A stretch of 20,000 nucleotides of DNA from Chromera velia (lineage: Eukaryota > Sar > Chromeraceae): positions 1 through 20,000 of the forward strand of contig JAHBMJ010000619.1 of NCBI GenBank assembly GCA_018398765.1. Reading direction: 5' to 3'. The translations under genes were made by a program, and so were the position numbers. The notes beneath the pieces were generated by a model, which did no database searches, was not told the origin of the DNA, and saw only the letters and a list, made by a program, of their open reading frames with translations. This document shows, piece after piece, positions 17,253-20,000 of the stretch (position 1 is its first letter; every line of letters starts with the position of its first letter).

Positions 17253-17741
17253 TGTTCTTGTCTGTAAAGGAGTAGGGGGTTTGGGTGTGTTGGTTTGATA
17301 TACTCGGCCGGAGCGAGAAAGCGTAACTTGAGGTGGAGAGGGAGATTTGGTTCTGGCCTTGGAAATCGAAGACTGTCTGGCGCTGCACCCTACTCTTAGA
17401 GCTAGAGGAGGTTGTGCTGACTGAATTTATCTATTTTTCTTCTCGGTCGTTGATGCAGCGTGCTTAGTAGGAGTTTTTCTCCTCTTAGTATAAGTCGGTT
17501 TTCTGCCTTGGCGTGTTTTTCCCCATTAACTGGCACTGCATGCCGGAGGTTTTTTGTCCAGGACCACTCTAGGGAGCAGGCCGATAGACCGTATGCATGA
17601 CCAGACACGTAGCGTGCGGCGGGTAATGCCGAGCAGTTGCGTGATGTATGTGTATGGGGTGGAGGTACTACCCGGACGGGCGGATGCTCCCATACCCCCC
17701 CTTAATACCTAATATCTAATACCGGAGCCGAACTTCCCAGT
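17253..17741 (+). other. LINE 3' non-coding region
   Basis: No protein similarity continues after the RNase H stop. The region ends with short TAATACC-like units (17703-17722) and then the 22-base segment also found at 11798-11819. The common segment is what defines the end of the element; whether the TAATACC units are the true 3' tail, with the last 20 bases belonging to a duplicated flank, cannot be settled here. Confidence 0.5.
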
Positions 17742-17907
17742 ATCCTGAATAGCACATATATATATACTTCGCGCGTGTTGCCGTGGCCCCCGCCCCATGG
17801 CAGCACACAAGACATGCCTAAGCCCCCGATGGTGTGCACCAATCAAATATGAGCGGACCCCCTAAATGGCCCCCCGAGGCACTCACCCAACTGGTTGGGT
17901 GTATCAC
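17742..17907 (+). repeat. Dispersed repeat family, copy C, 3' part
   Basis: Aligns with copy A from 1253 to its end: TCCTGAATAGCA against TCCTAAAAAGCA, then GCCCCATGGCAG, CAAGACATGCC, CAATCAAATATGAGCGGACC and the inverted repeat GCCCCCCGAGGC (17869-17880). The hairpin CACCCAAC-TG-GTTGGGTG is at 17884-17901. It lacks the 5' half, which matches 11072-11333. The two parts plus the intervening retroelements are consistent with one interrupted copy. Confidence 0.65.
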
Positions 17908-17916
17908 GTTAATATA

Positions 17917-17926
17917 TATATAAAAG
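17917..17926 (+). promoter_or_regulatory. TATA-like box upstream of the ankyrin gene
   Basis: TATATAAAAG lies 16 bases after the hairpin of repeat copy C and about 160 bases before ATG 18085. If transcription starts about 30 bases downstream, the 5' UTR would be near 135 bases. This is inferred from sequence and position only. Confidence 0.4.
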
Positions 17927-18084
17927 AACTCGCGGTCGGGCCATGCATGAGAGCTCCCTTCCCTTCTGCCTCCTCCGTCTGTATATATACATGTGTGACT
18001 CATAAGCTTGTGCACCAGCATTTGCCTGGGGAGACCATTTCTTCTATATATCATTTCGCGTTGAGACCCTTGGAGGAATTTAAG

Positions 18085-20000
18085 ATGGCGAAAAAGGAAG
18101 GCAACACGCCAGTGATGGTCTTCATTGCAAGCGGGGTTCTGGACATCCCAGGCTTCTGGAAGCTCTCCTGTGTTTCAAAGAAGCTGCTTCTTTTGAGGGA
18201 CAACAGAACGCTGTTGGGATTGGGAAGTGTGTGCATTGGTTTCTCCCGTGTAGAGGAGAGGCAGGAGGTGTGGACTTTTTTCGACGGATGCTTTGATCGC
18301 GATGATCCGACCTCATTAAAGCAAGCGCTTGCCCTGAATGGGGTTTCTGCACGTTACCCTTTTCTCCTCGGGCGAGCACTAGACAGAAATCCGCATGCAG
18401 AAAACTGCATAACATTCCTGATGGAGAGGGGGGCCAGCCCTTCTTGCGCTGAAATCTTCCCCGACCGCTTAGTTAAAGCTTCCCCAAAGCAGTTGCTGCA
18501 AATGATCCGACAAAAAATTGTGCACCCAGACTGCTGGCTGACCCAGTACAGTTCAAGAGAAGATAGCAACGGAGAGGTCGCCACCCAGCAAATGTTCGGG
18601 AAGCTGATCGACTTCTTTGTCCACCAACATCGATTCGATTTGGCATCGTGCCTACTTAAGGCCGGGGCCCGTGTCGACACCCCCGTCTGGTACCTCTCCC
18701 CTTCTAGGCTCGCAATCCATTCAGGTAACACCCCTCTCCACTCCCTGGTGCAGAGGCTGGGGGAGGATGGAGGTCCGAATCGCCCGACAATGCCATCCGA
18801 GAAGCGCGAACAAGGTCTTTCCCTCCTCTACCGTCTTGCAAGGGCATGCAGACAGTCAGGGTGTCTAGAGTGGAGAACCCCCGGCCCACCGTCGTACGGG
18901 TGCGCAATCACAGTAGCCGAAACCGAAGAGTACTCTGCCCTTGCCTTAGCCTGCCTCTACCGAGATGCGGAGGTGGTCAAAGTGCTAGTGGATGTACATG
19001 AGCACATAGGGTGTTGCGAACCAGACCTTGTGTTCCTCGCCCTCCAGGGCCCCACAGCAGCCCGACCAGATGATGACGAGACACTAGACTCCCGTTGCTC
19101 TCAGACTCTTGAAGCGCTCGCCGATCTAGGTGGTATAGATCTGAATGTGCAGAAGCACGGATACACCCCACTGATTGTCTCATGCTCTCTTAACGCGCCT
19201 CTGAGCACGAAAGCTCTTTTGAAATGCGGGGCTTATCCCAGGATTGCTCGGGGCCCCGATAACGAAATGCACTCTCCCCTGTCTGAAGCCATCCGAGTCC
19301 GATCGGTTCCCCTTGTCTCCATGCTTTTGGAGTATGAGGCTGAGCCGGGAGATATAGTCATGTGGGAGGGGAGGTGTTACGCTCCTCTTCAGTTGGCACT
19401 GGGGGCGGCGGATCCCCTCAGCCGGCCACAGTTCCCAACTGCCTCCTCCATAGCAAAGCTCTTGATTCGGAAGGGAGCCTGGTTCAGGCCCCCTCCTTAC
19501 CCCGAGTTGGGTGAGGTGCCAGGGATGGCTCCGATGAGTGAGGTATCGCCTCTGATGCAGGCAATCCACATGACAGACCCAGAGCTTGTCAGTCTGTTGT
19601 GCAGGCAGGGAGGGGGAAATCCAAAGATTAAGGGAGTCTGGCGGCCGATGAAGTCAGACGATGACGAGCGCTCGTTGTCTTCCGACAATGATCCAACAGA
19701 TCAGTTGGAGGAGAGGTGGGAAGTGAAACCTGCTGAATATCCCGTTATATTCGCGCTCAAAATGTACGACCGGGGGGACTGGACGGGCCAAACGCAGACT
19801 ATCGCTCTTCTGCGAGCTCTGTGCGATGCTGGAGCATCACTGGATGTGACAAGTGATGACGGGGAAACTGCTTTGACAATAGGCTGTCGTTACGGGTTTC
19901 AAGTCGAAAGTCTGCGTTTCCTTCGAGAGAATGGGGCGGCTGTTGGAGGGGTGAGCGGGAAAGATGGGCAGAAACATGCGCCTTTGGTAGAAGCCGCCAA
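18085..20000 (+). CDS. F-box-like, ankyrin-repeat protein (3' truncated by window end)
   Basis: The frame is open without a stop from ATG 18085 to the last base, at least 638 residues, with no intron needed. ATG 18085 has A at -3 and G at +4; an in-frame ATG at 17947 has a poor context and would add 46 residues. Residues about 10-45 (PVMVFIASGVLDIPGFWKL, then SCVSKKLLLL) resemble an F-box, the Skp1-binding part of SCF ubiquitin ligases. Degenerate ankyrin repeats follow: FDLASCLLKAGARVD and NTPLHSLV (about 180-220), DLNVQKHGYTPLIVSC and ALLKCGA (about 350-385), YAPLQLAL and LLIRKGA (about 430-465), and LLRALCDAGASLDV with DDGETALTIG (about 575-600). An acidic Ser/Asp segment lies at about 535-550. 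Role as a substrate adaptor is inference from the domains. Confidence 0.8.
   Translation, partial: MAKKEGNTPVMVFIASGVLDIPGFWKLSCVSKKLLLLRDNRTLLGLGSVCIGFSRVEERQEVWTFFDGCFDRDDPTSLKQALALNGVSARYPFLLGRALDRNPHAENCITFLMERGASPSCAEIFPDRLVKASPKQLLQMIRQKIVHPDCWLTQYSSREDSNGEVATQQMFGKLIDFFVHQHRFDLASCLLKAGARVDTPVWYLSPSRLAIHSGNTPLHSLVQRLGEDGGPNRPTMPSEKREQGLSLLYRLARACRQSGCLEWRTPGPPSYGCAITVAETEEYSALALACLYRDAEVVKVLVDVHEHIGCCEPDLVFLALQGPTAARPDDDETLDSRCSQTLEALADLGGIDLNVQKHGYTPLIVSCSLNAPLSTKALLKCGAYPRIARGPDNEMHSPLSEAIRVRSVPLVSMLLEYEAEPGDIVMWEGRCYAPLQLALGAADPLSRPQFPTASSIAKLLIRKGAWFRPPPYPELGEVPGMAPMSEVSPLMQAIHMTDPELVSLLCRQGGGNPKIKGVWRPMKSDDDERSLSSDNDPTDQLEERWEVKPAEYPVIFALKMYDRGDWTGQTQTIALLRALCDAGASLDVTSDDGETALTIGCRYGFQVESLRFLRENGAAVGGVSGKDGQKHAPLVEAA

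Larger units (their letters stand above)
14525..17741 (+). mobile_element. Decayed non-LTR retrotransposon (LINE) with RNase H
   Basis: The 5' boundary is set by where similarity to 11334 begins (CCACAAGAAAAG). The 3' boundary is set by the shared end TACCGGAGCC...TTCCCAGT (17720-17741). In order it holds a C/T-rich 5' part, an endonuclease motif remnant (NPVILSDFDGRT, 14902-14937), RT from the YADD motif onward, a zinc-knuckle-like segment, RNase H (to 17252), and a 3' non-coding part. That part ends in TAATACC/TAATATC/TAATACC units (17703-17722), like the short tandem tails of some LINEs. An endonuclease plus RNase H combination fits the I-group of LINEs (inference). The N-terminal RT half is missing, and the frames are broken. 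Confidence 0.75.

Overview
The window looks like nuclear DNA of a protist with intron-containing genes, long intergenic spacers and many nested transposable elements. The introns start with GT and end with AG. One candidate complex-plastid or secretory leader, many TGCATGCA-type motifs, and the mix of beta-carbonic anhydrase, S51 peptidase and LINE/copia fragments would suit an alveolate alga such as a chromerid (Chromera-like). That placement is inference; no sequence comparison was run.

Layout: 1-3163 has no convincing gene, apart from repeat copy A (865-1406). A three-exon beta-carbonic anhydrase gene occupies 5168-3164 on the minus strand. Its introns hold a 50-bp triplicated repeat and two long microsatellites. 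About 700 bp away and divergent, a two-exon S51-family (peptidase E/cyanophycinase-like) gene runs on the plus strand (5866-7274). An AT-rich spacer follows (7275-8484), then an intronless minus-strand gene (10023-8485) for a 512-residue helical, charged protein of unknown function.

From 10441 to about 17907 the window is a stack of mobile elements. Repeat copies B (10441-11064) and C (starting 11072) lie in tandem, with only a few bases between them. Copy C appears to be split: its 5' part is 11072-11333 and its 3' part is 17742-17907. Between the parts are an internally deleted LINE copy (11334-11819), a pyrimidine-rich tract, a broken Ty1/copia-type RNase H fragment on the minus strand (14530-13662), and a longer decayed LINE (14525-17741). 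The longer LINE retains part of an endonuclease motif, the YADD half of its reverse transcriptase, a zinc-knuckle-like region and an RNase H domain.

Just past the 3' end of repeat C, a TATA-like box precedes a long open frame from 18085 that runs off the window end. It encodes an F-box-like, ankyrin-repeat protein.

The most interesting signal is the repeat family A/B/C. It has a 12-bp inverted repeat placed asymmetrically, subterminal hairpins at both ends, and an internal 57-62 bp duplicated module. This layout recalls non-autonomous Helentron-type (HINE) elements. The cellular genes show no functional link to one another beyond the possible shared promoter region of the divergent carbonic anhydrase/peptidase pair.
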